From: Methanobacterium sp.
GTDB lineage: Archaea > Methanobacteriota > Methanobacteria > Methanobacteriales > Methanobacteriaceae
Direction: 5' to 3'
Length of the DNA stretch: 19,872 bases
Assembly: GCA_003158115.1 (NCBI GenBank)
Contig: PMGM01000012.1
Coordinates: 22,476-42,347 of the forward strand
The position numbers and the translations under genes were made by a program. The notes beneath the pieces are model-generated. The model was not told where the DNA came from and ran no database searches. It worked only from the letters and a program-made list of their open reading frames with translations. This document shows, piece by piece, positions 7,634-17,063 of this stretch (positions are counted from its first letter, which is position 1; each line of letters starts with the position of its first letter).

Positions 7634-9041
7634 ATGTTTAAACAACATCCTAAGGGATTATATCTTCTTTTCACCACAGAAATGTGGGAACGTTTCAGTT
7701 ATTATGGTATGAGGGCAATTCTATCTCTCTACATGCTAAAGGCGCTTTTTTACAACACTGCATTCACATCAAGCGTCTATGGTTATTATACAGGTCTGGT
7801 ATATTTAACACCATTAATCGTGGATACATATCTGATACTGGGGAAACAGAAAATCGATCATTACGGGTGGTATATTGATGGCTTTGGGCCAATTCGCTCT
7901 GGCTACAAGCAGCTATTTATATACACCTTCTTCTGGTGCTGTTGTTAATTATTTCTTTGTGTTCAATTATCAAACAGCCTTCTTTTTAATTGGCCTTTTT
8001 TTACTTGTTATGGGAAACGGATTTTTCAAACCTAACATATCCTCGATGGTTGGCTTGTTATATCAGGAGGGAGATAATAAAAGGGATTCGGCTTTTACAA
8101 TATTTTATATGGGCATAAATTTGAGTGCTTTAATTGCACCAATTATCATAGGAGGCCTTGGTGACATAGGTAATCCTGCTGATTTCATGTATGGATTCTT
8201 TGCTGCAGGATGTGGAATGATATTGGGATTAACAATTTTTATACTGGGTAGAAAGAAGTATCTGGTTGATCCTGATGGTTAATGCTGTAGGGGAAAAACC
8301 AGTACATAAATATAGCAAGGAAGGCTGTAAAAAAGATGAGCTATTAACTTGGATCGAAAAACAGAGGATAATGGTAATAGTTATCCTGGCATTTTTTGGA
8401 ATATTCTTCTGGACTGCATTTGAACAGGCGGGAGTGTCATTAACATTTCTAGCAGAACAACATTTTGATAGGGTTGTAACATCTATAAATTTCGTTATTC
8501 CTGCGTCATGGTTTCAATCTGTAAATCCAATTGCAATACTATTGTTTGCACCATTTTTTGCAGGATTATGGCTTTATCTAAAAGACATGGGAAGAGAACC
8601 ATCAATTCCCGTTAAAATGGGTGCTGGTTTATGTTTACTTTCTCTTGGATTTATGGTATTGGTATTTGCATCTAAAACATTGGATGCTGGTGCTGCAACC
8701 ATTAGTCCCTTGTGGCTTGTGGGTGCCTATGTACTTTTCACATTTGGAGAGCTGTGTATATCACCAATAGGTTTGTCTATGGTATCAAAACTTTCACCTG
8801 CTAAATTTGCTTGTCTAATGATGGGTGTATGGTTCTTGACAAGTGCATTTGCCAATATACTTGCTGGATAGTTAAGTACATTATATCCCGATCCAAGTTT
8901 ACCGACACCATATCTACTGGAATACCAATCACCACCTTCTCATCGTTCTTCATGATATTTGTTGTGATGTCAATCATAGCAATGGTAATACTCTTTGTTA
9001 TAAGGAAAAGATTGGAAACCATGATGCAAGGGATAAGGTAG
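7634..9041 (+). pseudogene. Broken POT/PTR-family peptide transporter
   Basis: Reassembling three frames recovers a nearly full-length proton-dependent oligopeptide transporter. It begins 'KGLYLLFTTEMWERFSYYGM', the family signature, reads 'MALGQFALATSSYLYTP' in a second frame, 'EQAGVSLTFLAEQ' in a third, and ends 'SSFFMIFVVMSIIAMVILF' and 'KRLETMMQGIR'. Visible lesions are frame changes near 7815-7825, 7875 and 8275, an in-frame TAG at 8869 within 'ILAG-stop-LSTLYPDP', and another frame change near 8950. The stretch at 7800-7880 also looks degraded. Five lesions rule out a single programmed shift. The intact gene would have imported di- and tripeptides across the membrane. An AGGA precedes the ATG. 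Confidence 0.85.
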
Positions 9042-9117
9042 GTTATATGATATTATAAAAAAACAAATTGTTTATTATAATTTATTGAACTTGATGGTGA
9101 GTGTTGGAATCTAATTT

Positions 9118-9387
9118 ATGTTAACGGGTTCCATAGCAACCGATAAAGATAGTGAAAACTACATAATCTCTGAACAATTATCACAAATAAATGCTTTGCC
9201 TTCTGTGAACATATTTGGTTACTCTGCACCATATGGATTCTTTACACAGGTGGGAATACTTTGTCGAAGTATATTTATCCTCGCTGTGCTTACCGTATTA
9301 TCTCAAGCAAAAGAGGTAAAAGGAACTTTTTTACAGTCAGATCAATCACAAGGTGATTGGTACCTCAACACTCAAAATAATGGGTAA
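9118..9387 (+). CDS. Doubtful small ORF with one hydrophobic segment
   Basis: 89 codons with a possible membrane segment near 40-62 ('APYGFFTQVGILCRSIFILA'). I do not recognise it. It begins about 75 bases after the end of the broken peptide transporter, has no convincing ribosome site, and sits in decayed sequence, so it may be a remnant rather than a gene. Confidence 0.25.
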   Translation: MLTGSIATDKDSENYIISEQLSQINALPSVNIFGYSAPYGFFTQVGILCRSIFILAVLTVLSQAKEVKGTFLQSDQSQGDWYLNTQNNG

Positions 9388-10045
9388 TGTATTTAAAAAT
9401 TAATTTAATCACGAAAAAATGTTTTTTTGTATTACAAAAATGTCTAATATTGTATATGGCAGCGATTTATTTTTTTTGAATGAAAACAAAAATGAAATTT
9501 AGGATTGGACGACTCGAAGATTTAGCTGTGGGCTCGAGATAATAGATTTGGTATTTTTATTTTTTGGATTAAACCTTCAATTTTACAGACTTCCTAAAAA
9601 AAGCCTAAGTTAAAATTATGGAGAAGGATAAAGGGATAGAATAACTAAAGAACTTTGGTTTGCTAAAAGACGTATCGGATAGGGCATTGACCCTAAGGAT
9701 GTGTAATTACATTAATTTTGATATTAATTCTTTGATGGTATATACTTCTATAAGACCATTCTATTCGTAATTATGCTCATTGTAGCGATAATATGCTACC
9801 TGATTGTTGTTTTTTTTAACAAGTGAATTTCTTAGCTATTCCATGGATGAAGAAGAAATGATGTGATGGTTGCTTAATTCCCTTCTATTACAATATTCAA
9901 ATCCATTAAGTGTTGAATTAAAGAAAAAAAATTTGTGTCATTTAATTTGCCTTATTGAGAAAAAAATGTAACATTTCAGTTTCAATTAACATTTTCTATT
10001 ACTAATATATAATTCAAGAGACGATAGTTGATAACTAGATTTATT
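9388..10045. other. Non-coding or fully decayed stretch
   Basis: About 660 bases without a supported gene. Around 9645-9710 one plus frame reads 'KELWFAKRRIG', stop, 'GIDPKDV', stop, which looks like worn-out coding sequence, but no family can be assigned. The remainder is AT-rich with stops in all frames. Confidence 0.4.
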
Positions 10046-10807
10046 CTAACCATTGAAGTTGGATAATCCATACCGGAATAGGATTATCCCATGTGTATAT
10101 GGTTTTACAGCTTTGATTTCTGCTGATAATGTACTTAAATTCTTGGGAGTTGTATTTTTATCTGATTGATATGTTTCAAGTCCGGCCACAATTTTTCCAG
10201 GGAAAATTATATCGTAGAGATTGTAGATTTGATTATAATTTTTAACTTTATTTGTAAGACCTGTATTTCCCTGTCTGTATTCACCTACATAAAGTTGGGG
10301 AACAATATAGTCACATAAAGGTGCAATTAGATAGTAATATTGGTTTCCATCCCATCCGTCGGGTTTAACTGTAAGTGAGAATGTTTGTCCATAGGTGGCC
10401 AACCTCATGGCCAGAATTTGTAAAAGATATGCTGGCATATTATATGTTTCCACATCTAATTGTACTCCTATTTTCATCTGAGCGACTTGTGAGGCATGAC
10501 TGAACCCTGGATATACCCATGCGTTGGTCCTTATCCCAACGGCATCAGTTTTTTTTTGAGCTTCTGATAGTACTGGTAAATAATTATTATTAGTAACTAA
10601 AACGTATATATCTGTTATCCCGGCGCTTTTTAAGGCTTTGAAATTGATTTCTGATATGGGTGTGTCGTTGGGGTTTATATAATAACCGATTATATAATTT
10701 GTATTAGATTGTGTAGTAGTAGAATTCACAGTTGCAGCTACACATCCTGAATTTAAACCTAATAACATTGTAAGTATTAGAAATAATAATATCCATTTAT
10801 ATTTAAT
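10046..10807 (-). CDS. Secreted TIM-barrel-like protein with non-canonical or damaged start
   Basis: The frame from the first in-frame ATG (10768) gives 240 residues, but that start cuts a signal peptide in half. Thirteen further in-frame codons upstream supply '[13 protein letters not shown]', making a normal signal peptide (Lys-rich start, hydrophobic core, 'CVAA' cleavage region). A perfect GGAGGTG site at 10813-10819 lies 5 bases before an in-frame ATT (10805-10807), with a TAA just before it. The mature part has barrel-like strands: 'YIIGYYINP', '[10 protein letters not shown]', '[16 protein letters not shown]', '[13 protein letters not shown]', '[12 protein letters not shown]' and 'HGIILFRYG'. 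The acidic strand-end residues are reminiscent of glycoside-hydrolase-like folds. It probably acts outside the cell; no substrate can be named. Either ATT initiation or a recent lesion in the start codon is possible. Confidence 0.6.
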   Translation of the reverse strand: MKYKWILLFLILTMLLGLNSGCVAATVNSTTTQSNTNYIIGYYINPNDTPISEINFKALKSAGITDIYVLVTNNNYLPVLSEAQKKTDAVGIRTNAWVYPGFSHASQVAQMKIGVQLDVETYNMPAYLLQILAMRLATYGQTFSLTVKPDGWDGNQYYYLIAPLCDYIVPQLYVGEYRQGNTGLTNKVKNYNQIYNLYDIIFPGKIVAGLETYQSDKNTTPKNLSTLSAEIKAVKPYTHGIILFRYGLSNFNG

Positions 10808-10812
10808 TTAAA

Positions 10813-10819
10813 CACCTCC
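10813..10819 (-). promoter_or_regulatory. Strong ribosome binding site GGAGGTG
   Basis: A perfect match to the archaeal 16S anti-Shine-Dalgarno. The only codon at ideal spacing in the correct frame is ATT at 10805-10807. The nearest ATG (10794-10796) is 16 bases away and in another frame. Confidence 0.6.
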
Positions 10820-10893
10820 AAATAAGAAACCATTTACAAAAAGGATTGAAAATCTAAAACTGGGCTAGTTACTGGATGTTCATCACCATCTTA

Positions 10894-11586
10894 TTATTCT
10901 CTCCTAGATGCAAATGTCAATGCAACAGTTCTTGCTTGGAATATTATTAAATAGCTATATCCCAATAAAAGGACCAGAAAACCCAAGATAAAGTATAATA
11001 AAATTCCACCAACTATACTAAGGATAACCCCTGCAACTATTATAATTAAAGTCATTACTATCCACCAAAGGATGTAATTTCCCCATCCAATTGCTGCAAT
11101 TCTATTCACTATGTCACTGTATCTCAATGCCGCACCTATTTCACTATGGTAAACCATGTTAGTTATACCCATATATGCAAATATGCTGATTATTAGGGCT
11201 AAAATAAAGGCTATTATTAAAAATACCAATGATATTCCGGTTAATCCAGGTAGGTAACTGGAAAATATTGATGAAGTAATTGTAGAACTGGAAACTGTTT
11301 CAGATCTTGCAAAGGCAACTGAAAGTGCATAGAAGATTAAAGGTATGATTGAGTAGATTATACAGATTATAAAAATTTTTATACCATCAATAAATAGTTC
11401 TCCAACACGTTCAAAATCTGGAAGTTCATCTAAACCCGTTAAAGTTGATTTTATGATTCTTAAGTAATATCCTAGGCCAATAAGATTCACGATTGGAATT
11501 ATCAAGATTATTCCTACTAATATTATTTTTACCCAATCTTTAATGGGATATTGCAGAGAATCGGTAATGTTTTCATTTATATTCAT
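10894..11586 (-). CDS. DUF4013-family membrane protein
   Basis: 230 residues from the ATG at 11586. The upstream in-frame GTG at 11595 lies inside the ribosome site AAGGTGAG and is not the start. The N-terminal block 'NITDSLQYPIKDWVKIILVG' and 'LGYYLRIIKSTLTGLDELPDF' is the signature of the DUF4013 proteins frequent in methanobacteria. About five membrane helices follow (near 15-40, 70-92, 115-145, 165-195, 200-220). The function is unknown. It lies upstream of the secreted protein gene on the same strand, 86 bases from its probable start, and is the best-preserved gene in this region. Confidence 0.85.
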   Translation of the reverse strand: MNINENITDSLQYPIKDWVKIILVGIILIIPIVNLIGLGYYLRIIKSTLTGLDELPDFERVGELFIDGIKIFIICIIYSIIPLIFYALSVAFARSETVSSSTITSSIFSSYLPGLTGISLVFLIIAFILALIISIFAYMGITNMVYHSEIGAALRYSDIVNRIAAIGWGNYILWWIVMTLIIIVAGVILSIVGGILLYFILGFLVLLLGYSYLIIFQARTVALTFASRRE

Positions 11587-11595
11587 TTTTCTCAC

Positions 11596-11980
11596 CTTAA
11601 TGTTGATTATAGCTTAATATAAAGATTCTTAAAATTTGAATATAATAAATTAGATTCAGGATAAAAGAAGAAAATATCATCAGACAAAATTAAACAATAT
11701 TATGCAATTCTACAATCATTTTGTGATTATTATCCAACAAATAAAGAGAAATATGCTACAATTAATTTAAAAAATAAAATCTAAAAAAAAAATTTATTTG
11801 ATAATCCATTTCATATCGATAGCATAAGATATAGGCTCTAAAATTAAAAAGATCAATTATAATGTTTAAATACATATCTTATGAGAAAGTATTGAAATAC
11901 TTTCAAATAATCCTTAAACCTTGTTTTATGGTATTATATAGTTTTAATGGATAATTTAAACCTAAAAAATGAGTTTATTT
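11596..11980. other. Non-coding gap with a small hairpin
   Basis: No gene is supported. On the minus strand a long T-run (complement of the A/T stretch at 11785-11800) may end transcription from the broken exporter. GAAAGTATT at 11885-11893 and AATACTTTC at 11896-11904 form a near-perfect hairpin about 80 bases past the exporter remnant. Confidence 0.4.
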
Positions 11981-13360
11981 TCAATTACGTGCTATTGAAA
12001 AGAATATTGCTATAAATCCTAGTACTGCTGAAATAGTAAGATACAACATTAATACGTTGAAGTAACTGAGATAATTTCCCGGATTAAACTGAACATCACC
12101 AACATATATTGAAAATATAACCAGAACAATTCCCATACTTAATGTTGCAGATGCAATACCTAAATATTTTTTTTCAACCGAACTCATAATTGCATGAGTG
12201 TTTGGGAATGAAAAGATACCAGATCCAAAACCCAGTAGAACCAGGCTAAAAATTATCAAATAAATACTGGTTTCTGCATTTAAAAATGCGAAAATTATAA
12301 GCGCAACGGTTGTAATTATCATTCCTATCGTGGCCAATATTCTGGATTCATATTTATCTGATAGTATTCCAGCAATATGGGATGTAGAAATATAACTATG
12401 GATTGGACGGCAAGAATTAGTCCAGCCTCATAAGGATCTAATTCCTTAATGAACTGTAAATAAAGATTTAATAAAAATATAACTGTAAATATACCCGTAA
12501 AATTTATAAATGCTGTAAATCAGGAAAATGCAAAAATTTTATTTTTAAGGAAGAGTTTAATGTCTAAAACCGGATGATCTACCCTTAATTCCCAAAATAC
12601 AAATCCTATTAATTCAATAAGACCTGCAATTATCACCAATTGACCTATAAATTTTGTTACTTCAGAAAATCCTGCCAAAATAAGTAACAATGTGATTGCA
12701 TAAAGTACTGATCCTGTTAAATCAATTTTTTCCCCTTTACATGATGCCCATTCTTTTCCCCTAAGTTGAGTTATAGCAAGTATTGTTGTTAAAATTCCCA
12801 GTGGGACAATTATATAAAATATACTTCTCAAACCCAGAGATTGAGTTAATATTTCTCCAATTAACGGCCCCATCACCAGTCCTGCAAATATTGCACTCAC
12901 ATTTATTCCAATGGCTTTACCCATTTCCCTTGGAGGAAATACTGATGTTATAATAACCATTCCTGTAACAAATATCATTGAGCTTCCAATACCTTGTAGT
13001 ACTCTTGCAAAGATTAAAAAATATGCAGAAGGAGATAGAGCAGCTAGAAATGTTGATATTGTAAAGAAAATAATCCCCATTATGTAAATCTTTTTCATTC
13101 CATAGATATCTGCAAGTCTTCCAAAAGGAACTGCTAACATGGTTGAAGTTAGAAGAATGAAGTTGTTATCCAGCTCAATAAAATAGAATTAACAACTAAT
13201 TCCTGTGAAATCATGGGTAGAGCTACATTTACCGACGAACCCATAAAAGGAGTTAAAAATGCCGCTATGGTTGTAATTAGCAATATTGTTTTTTTATTTA
13301 TTTGATCAGAATTAAAAATACTTTCATTGCTTCTTTATAGAATGTTGTGCAATAATCCAT
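11981..13360 (-). pseudogene. Broken DHA2-type MFS multidrug exporter
   Basis: Joining frames recovers an EmrB/QacA-like 14-helix transporter. The N-terminus reads 'GSSVNVALPMISQELVVNS' and 'SWITTSF', then 'MLAVPFGRLADIYGMKKIYI' (motif A), 'ARVLQGIGSSMIFVTGMVII', then 'LDPYEAGLILAVQSIVIF', and ends 'HAIMSSVEKKYLGIASATL'. Lesions: a frame change near 13150-13158 exactly between 'ITTSF' and 'LLTSTM', an in-frame TGA at 12520-12522, a frame change near 12381-12395, and no clean in-frame ATG at the 5' end, where a further frame change near 13330 would be needed. Such exporters use proton flux to expel drugs. The boundary at 13360 is approximate. Confidence 0.85.
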
Positions 13361-13848
13361 TCATGGGGCCTGGTCTTTAAATGCTCAACAATAATCTTCA
13401 TTTTAAACTTAAAAGTTTACCTATTTAAATAAATGTATACTTGGGTATTAAAACCTATGCATGCATTTAGCAATGATTATCTATTAATTGTAACACTTTT
13501 TAAAGAAATAAGTGTCATAGTGTTGTTTATATTAAATTTGATTTATTTTTACTGTTGTATTTCTATAATCTGACGGTAAAGCTCATTTTAGGAAGAAATA
13601 AGATTTTCATAGTTTGATAACCTATTTTTGTTGTTAATAATGCTCTTAAAAAAAATAATGATCAACAGATTAACTAGATAAACTAAACTTTATCTTGATT
13701 CATTGAAACTAGTAGGAGATATATGTGGACATATAATATCAGATTCTAAAAGTTGAAGTGAATACCCACATCATTTCTTTTTTATATTTGAAAAGGTTGG
13801 ATAAAAAATATAAAATAATAAAAATGAAAGATTATTTTAAATAAAGAT
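13361..13848. other. AT-rich gap
   Basis: About 490 bases without a supported gene. The minus strand just downstream of the Cys-rich peptide gene (13790-13848) is T-rich and may terminate it. Nothing else is recognisable. Confidence 0.4.
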
Positions 13849-14022
13849 TTATTCTTGTTTTTTTTCTTTATCGTCACGTTTTTTAAATACATATCCACAT
13901 TCACTACATAGAAGTGCTCCTGTTTTAGCATGTGCATAGTTTTCAGACTCAATATCCCTTTTAAGTGTTTTATCTTTACATCCGCATTTAGGACATTTTT
14001 CATCTAATTTACCAAGTTTCAT
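13849..14022 (-). CDS. 57-residue Cys-rich zinc-ribbon-like peptide, possible radical SAM substrate
   Basis: The peptide starts MKLGKLDEKCPKCGCKDKTL, continues through 'GALLCSECGYVFKKRDD' and ends KKQE. Cysteines are C10, C13, C15, C39 and C42: two CxxC knuckles plus an extra cysteine. The start has a strong GGAGGAG site seven bases before the ATG. By sequence alone it is a zinc ribbon. Its place, 85 bases downstream of an ABC exporter and in line with a SPASM radical SAM enzyme, suggests instead or in addition that it is a modified peptide. From memory, methanobacteria have a small Cys-rich peptide family (TIGR04165) described near radical SAM enzymes of TIGR04083; I could not check whether this peptide belongs to it. 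Longer reading frames overlapping it on the same strand are not coding. Confidence 0.85.
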   Translation of the reverse strand: MKLGKLDEKCPKCGCKDKTLKRDIESENYAHAKTGALLCSECGYVFKKRDDKEKKQE

Positions 14023-14107
14023 GTTTTTACTCCTCCAAATTATAATTTTGATACTATTAAAGAAAAAAATTTATTCATCTCTATAACAAAAATTTTTAAT
14101 TATATTC

Positions 14108-14842
14108 TCAACTAAATCTTGTGATTATCTCTTCTCTCTGGAAAAGGGATTTATTTATATAAAAAATGATTATATCCACAACTACGAGTATAACTGAAAA
14201 TATTAGTATTGTTTTAATGTCTAGTGTAATATATCCGGCTTCTCCTAAAATGAATACAATAAGTAAAGGGAAATATACTGCACCCCCATAACTTTGTGCT
14301 GTTCGAACATCGCTAACTCTTACTGAGATGAGGGTATTGAATTCAGTACCAAAAAGACAAGCAAGAGGTGTAGCCAGAAGTAAAAAGACAGCTGCAGTCC
14401 AATTAGGATACAGAATATAACCCAATTGTTGGGAAGTAATAATATCAATGCCTATCATAAATATGACTGCACCAAGATAGGTTGCAACTATACATGGTAT
14501 GAAAGAAGATAATATTTTCCCTAGAATGATTTCACCATCACTTAGAGGTGTTGCCAAGAGTGGTTCTAATGTTTTTTCAACTTTCTCACCCATCACACTA
14601 TAAGAAGCAACAGCAGTAGGGATAATTGCCGCTAAAATAATGAACCAAAATAAAAACCCATTAAAAGCAGGAATATAAGTGGAATATGGAGATGGACTCG
14701 CATTATGAATAAGTGATAAGATTACGGTGAAACCAATTCCAACTGCAAATGGAAGTATGGTTAAAGTATAAAGAATGCTTTTCTTATTTCTAAATATTGC
14801 AAAATCTTTACTAACAACATTCCAACTGTTTTCAAAATCCAT
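14108..14842 (-). CDS. ABC-2 type exporter permease
   Basis: 244 residues from the ATG at 14842, preceded by AGGAG within the last codons of the ATPase gene. An in-frame ATG at 14863 exists but has no ribosome site. About six membrane helices, plus the ABC-2 family motif 'GEKVEKTLEPLLATPLSDGE' after the second helix. Such permeases pair with an ATPase to export small molecules, lipids or peptides; NatB-like sodium export is another option. It starts one base after the ATPase stop, so the two form a transporter made by translational coupling. The neighbouring Cys-rich peptide and radical SAM enzyme suggest a peptide cargo, but the sequence does not show this directly. Confidence 0.88.
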   Translation of the reverse strand: MDFENSWNVVSKDFAIFRNKKSILYTLTILPFAVGIGFTVILSLIHNASPSPYSTYIPAFNGFLFWFIILAAIIPTAVASYSVMGEKVEKTLEPLLATPLSDGEIILGKILSSFIPCIVATYLGAVIFMIGIDIITSQQLGYILYPNWTAAVFLLLATPLACLFGTEFNTLISVRVSDVRTAQSYGGAVYFPLLIVFILGEAGYITLDIKTILIFSVILVVVDIIIFYINKSLFQREEIITRFS

Positions 14843-14843
14843 T

Positions 14844-15764
14844 TTAATCAGAACTCCTAACATATTTCAGATAAGCTTCTTCTAAAGTAGGATTGACCTC
14901 AGTTACTAATTGTATGCGGCCTCCTGCAGTAAAAGCTGCTTCTAGAATATCAGGATTTTCCTCCACTGCATCAACCACTTCAACAATAATTTTATTGCCA
15001 TTAACCTCTACTTTCCCGGGTTTAGCTTTTTTAACAGCTTCTATAATCTTATAATTAATTTTTTCAATTTGAATAACGGTTTTAGTACTACTTACAGTTT
15101 TACTCAAATTTTTGGGAGTATCTATAGCAAGAAGTTTTGTTTTCATTATTCCAACCCGGTCACATATTCTGGTGGCTTCATCTAAAAGATGGGTATTAAG
15201 AAAAATAGTTCTGTTCTCACTTTTTAATTCAAGAATAAAATCCCGCACTGTTTTAGAAGCCTCCGGATCAAGGTTTGCTGTTGGTTCGTCTAAAAATAAG
15301 ATTTGAGGGTCATGAATTAAGGCTCGGGCTATAGCTAGTTTTTGTTTCATACCTTTAGAAAACTTTCCAGCTCTCAAATTTCTCTGATCCCAGAGTCCTA
15401 ACAAATTAAGAAAATACTCGATTCTCTCATGCCTATGCTCAGCACTGATTTTATAGAATCTACCATAATAATCTAGATTCTGATAAGCACTTAAATTTTC
15501 ATAGAGACCAACATTTTCCGGTAGTACACCTATCATTCTCCGGATCTTCTGCATATCCTCACTATTACCAATATCATAACCTCCTATCTGGGCTTTACCA
15601 CTGGTTTTTGATATTAGGCCAGTGAGCATCCTTATGGTAGTTGTTTTGCCTGCACCATTTGGGCCAAGAAAGCCAAAAACTTCACCTTCTTCAACATGGA
15701 AAGTAAGATCATCTACTGCGGTTAATTCACCAAATTTTCTTGTAAGATTTTCTGCATCGATCAT
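14844..15764 (-). CDS. ABC exporter ATP-binding subunit
   Basis: 306 residues. Walker A GPNGAGKT at 34-41, the signature in the variant form FSKGMKQK (135-142), Walker B 'ILFLDEPT' at 155-162 with catalytic E160, and H192 of the switch. After about residue 225 comes a C-terminal extension ('TVIQIEKINYKIIEAVKKA') that is usual in DrrA/CcmA-like exporters. It hydrolyses ATP at the inner face of the membrane to drive the ABC-2 permease encoded immediately downstream. It lies 159 bases downstream of the radical SAM gene on the same strand. The gap could hold its own promoter. The ribosome site is weak (GAGCTGAT). Confidence 0.92.
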   Translation of the reverse strand: MIDAENLTRKFGELTAVDDLTFHVEEGEVFGFLGPNGAGKTTTIRMLTGLISKTSGKAQIGGYDIGNSEDMQKIRRMIGVLPENVGLYENLSAYQNLDYYGRFYKISAEHRHERIEYFLNLLGLWDQRNLRAGKFSKGMKQKLAIARALIHDPQILFLDEPTANLDPEASKTVRDFILELKSENRTIFLNTHLLDEATRICDRVGIMKTKLLAIDTPKNLSKTVSSTKTVIQIEKINYKIIEAVKKAKPGKVEVNGNKIIVEVVDAVEENPDILEAAFTAGGRIQLVTEVNPTLEEAYLKYVRSSD

Positions 15765-15923
15765 AATCTTATCAGCTCATGATTTTAGTTTAAATCTCAT
15801 CTATTAGTTCCCGGTTAAGTATTTGAAAATTCGGAATACTATTTAAAGTTCTTGGAGTTTTAATACAACTGGATTTAAATTGAAAATTGTTTAAAGGAAT
15901 TTATATGGATTTTAGGATTGAAT

Positions 15924-17063
15924 TTAGGTGCCCTTCAACATTATGGACATGATATTATTTTTACCCTTTTTATCTTGTTTGGGATCGGTTGGCACCATTC
16001 CAGATCCAGATAACATCTCCCTAGTTGCCCTGTCAGTTATCTCTTTGAATATACGCTTATAGGCCTTACAATGCGGGTCTACACCTTCTAATTTGGCATC
16101 TGTTATTGCCAGTGCATTATATGGACAACCTCCTCTACAGAACTTGATATAGGTACATTTTTTACAATCAGCATCTACATATTCCTTGAACTCCTGGAGA
16201 AGTTGCCATGGTGCTGATTGTGCTAGATCCTCCATACTGGGATTATCATACACATTTCCCATCACATATTCGGGCATTCCAACAAAACGGTAACAAGGAT
16301 ATATACTACCATTAGGGCCAATAGCAAATGTATCTCCCATACAGTCTACAAATGTGCATACAGTTCCCCTTCTACGGAAAACACTTTTTGCAAGGTTATC
16401 GATATTCATAATTTCAATTTCATTCATATGCTCAAGATATTTGTCTAATAAATAAACTAATAATTCACCATATGCTTCTGGTGAAAGAGCCCATTTTTCC
16501 GGATTTTCATCACGCATAGATGGGAGTGAAGGATGTAATTTAAGTGTTAATCCATTTTCTAGGAAATATTTAACTATATCTTCCTTATAGTTTATTGAAT
16601 GGGATGTGAAGGTGCATATGAAACTCACCTTCAGATTATGGGCCTTGGCAATTTCATATCCCCTCATAGTCTTTTTATAGTAATCCTTACCCCTCTGGTA
16701 GTCATTAAGTTCTTCAGGACCATCAATACTTGAACCTATTGGAATGTTGTATTCGCTGAATAGTTCAGCCATTTCATCTGTAAGATTCCAAAGATTACTT
16801 TGAAGGGCAAATGCTGGTTTAAGATGTTCTAAACCATTATTTAGTATTGGAAGTGCTTTTTGATAGAAATCAAACCCTGCAAGTAAGGGTTCTCCTCCAT
16901 GGAATGTTACTGTTACTGTGTCGTCACGGAAGTTTTCAAGCCATTTTACAACTTCTTCAATAGTTTCAATAGTCATTAATTCTGAATCTTCCTCAGAACT
17001 CCAGCAGTAGGCACAGTTCGAGGGACAGCCGAGTGTAGGTATTATCATTACGTGGAAAACCAT
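15924..17063 (-). CDS. Radical SAM/SPASM peptide-modifying enzyme
   Basis: 379 residues from the ATG at 17063, chosen because GGTG lies 7 bases upstream; a TTG at 17099 would add 12 residues with no ribosome site. The radical SAM cluster motif C13-x3-C17-x2-C20 is followed by GGEP at 56-59. The C-terminal SPASM domain has C236, C241 and C257, then C300-x2-C303-x5-C309-x3-C313 and C332, enough for two auxiliary 4Fe-4S clusters. This set is found in anaerobic sulfatase maturases and in enzymes that crosslink or alter ribosomal peptides. From memory it resembles the archaeal TIGR04083 family. No sulfatase is nearby, while an ABC exporter and a Cys-rich peptide follow on the same strand, favouring peptide modification. 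The tail after about residue 350 is polar and probably disordered. Confidence 0.9.
   Translation of the reverse strand: MVFHVMIIPTLGCPSNCAYCWSSEEDSELMTIETIEEVVKWLENFRDDTVTVTFHGGEPLLAGFDFYQKALPILNNGLEHLKPAFALQSNLWNLTDEMAELFSEYNIPIGSSIDGPEELNDYQRGKDYYKKTMRGYEIAKAHNLKVSFICTFTSHSINYKEDIVKYFLENGLTLKLHPSLPSMRDENPEKWALSPEAYGELLVYLLDKYLEHMNEIEIMNIDNLAKSVFRRRGTVCTFVDCMGDTFAIGPNGSIYPCYRFVGMPEYVMGNVYDNPSMEDLAQSAPWQLLQEFKEYVDADCKKCTYIKFCRGGCPYNALAITDAKLEGVDPHCKAYKRIFKEITDRATREMLSGSGMVPTDPKQDKKGKNNIMSIMLKGT

Noticed and set aside
8869..8871. TAG as pyrrolysine in the transporter
   Set aside because: Other frame lesions lie nearby, the homologous position is probably Gln (CAG to TAG), and nothing else in the window points to pyrrolysine use.
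7634..9041. Programmed frameshift or recoding in the peptide transporter
   Set aside because: There are several frame changes in different directions plus a TAG, without slippery sites, so decay is simpler.
11587..11595. GTG start adding three residues to the DUF4013 protein
   Set aside because: The GTG lies inside the ribosome site AAGGTGAG, which serves the ATG at 11586.
7040..13360. Insertion sequence or integrated element as the cause of decay
   Set aside because: No transposase, integrase, terminal inverted repeats or target duplications could be seen around the broken transporters.
13782..14003. 73-codon minus-strand frame with several Lys-rich segments
   Set aside because: It overlaps the short zinc-ribbon-like gene at 13849-14022 in another frame, lacks a ribosome site, and its protein has no family-like motif. 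The short frame has GGAGGAG and clean CxxC pairs.
14843..14863. Longer permease start overlapping the ATPase gene
   Set aside because: No ribosome site precedes this ATG; AGGAG lies downstream of it and fits the ATG at 14842.
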